Assembly: GCA_964509685.1 (NCBI GenBank)
Contig: CAZDYQ010000087.1
Coordinates: 1 to 12,201, forward strand
Direction of reading: 5' to 3'
DNA length: 12,201 nt
Origin: JAMLIN01 sp964509685
GTDB taxonomy: Bacteria; Pseudomonadota; Gammaproteobacteria; Burkholderiales; Burkholderiaceae_E
Positions within the stretch are counted from its first letter, which is position 1. Each line of letters opens with the position of its first letter. The notes beneath the pieces are model-generated. The model saw nothing but the letters and a program-made list of their open reading frames with translations, made no database searches and was not told where the DNA came from. Positions 12,185 through 12,201 of this stretch are shown here, piece after piece. A program made the translations under genes and the position numbers.

Positions 12185-12201
12185 TCCTTCGGGCGCATGG
12201 C

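Noticed and set aside
1..12201. Mobile element, phage, CRISPR, toxin-antitoxin or defence island
   Set aside because: No transposase, integrase, terminal inverted repeats, regular spacer repeats or small paired genes were seen; gene content and composition look like stable chromosome.

Overview
The window is about 68% GC and coding-dense. It looks like chromosome from a betaproteobacterium, probably Burkholderiales- or Rhodocyclales-like. The grounds are the MnmA sequence (the NWEDDD...EYC and RQDWIDAAS blocks), the split three-gene proton-translocating transhydrogenase, and the codon and GC pattern. The taxonomic call is inference. There are 12 protein-coding genes, one of them cut by the left edge. 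I see no tRNA, rRNA, insertion sequence, integrase, CRISPR array or plasmid/phage marker.

Region 1 (1-2396, + strand) looks catabolic. It holds the C-terminal half of a beta-hydroxyacid dehydrogenase, a lactonase-type metallo-beta-lactamase-fold hydrolase 28 bases further on, and an exported cyclase/kynurenine-formamidase-family protein. Region 2 (2397-3147) is a 326-base regulatory gap followed by a small periplasmic protein related to MliC-type lysozyme inhibitors, closed by a textbook intrinsic terminator. Region 3 (3148-5009, +) holds an isochorismatase-family cysteine hydrolase and a 12-helix MFS transporter, possibly co-transcribed.

Region 4 (5022-9224, - strand) reads right to left. 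pntAA, pntAB and pntB encode the membrane NAD(P) transhydrogenase that makes NADPH from NADH at the expense of the proton gradient. A strong terminator ends this operon. A DUF4870-like membrane protein and an unrecognised exported protein or lipoprotein follow. The last of these converges on the MFS gene, and both stop codons lie in the two arms of one perfect hairpin.

Region 5 (9225-12184, +) starts with a divergent promoter region. Then come mnmA (tRNA 2-thiouridylase) and, abutting it, a membrane-anchored protein built on the FMN/3Fe-4S synthase domain of glutamate synthase, without its glutaminase domain.

I found no convincing undescribed multi-gene system. The most useful leads are: atypical active-site residues in the lactonase-like and cyclase-like enzymes; a tandem-repeat plus inverted-repeat control region before the lysozyme-inhibitor-like gene; the shared stop-codon hairpin at 5001-5030; a dyad in the mnmA promoter region; and the stand-alone membrane-bound GltB-like protein.
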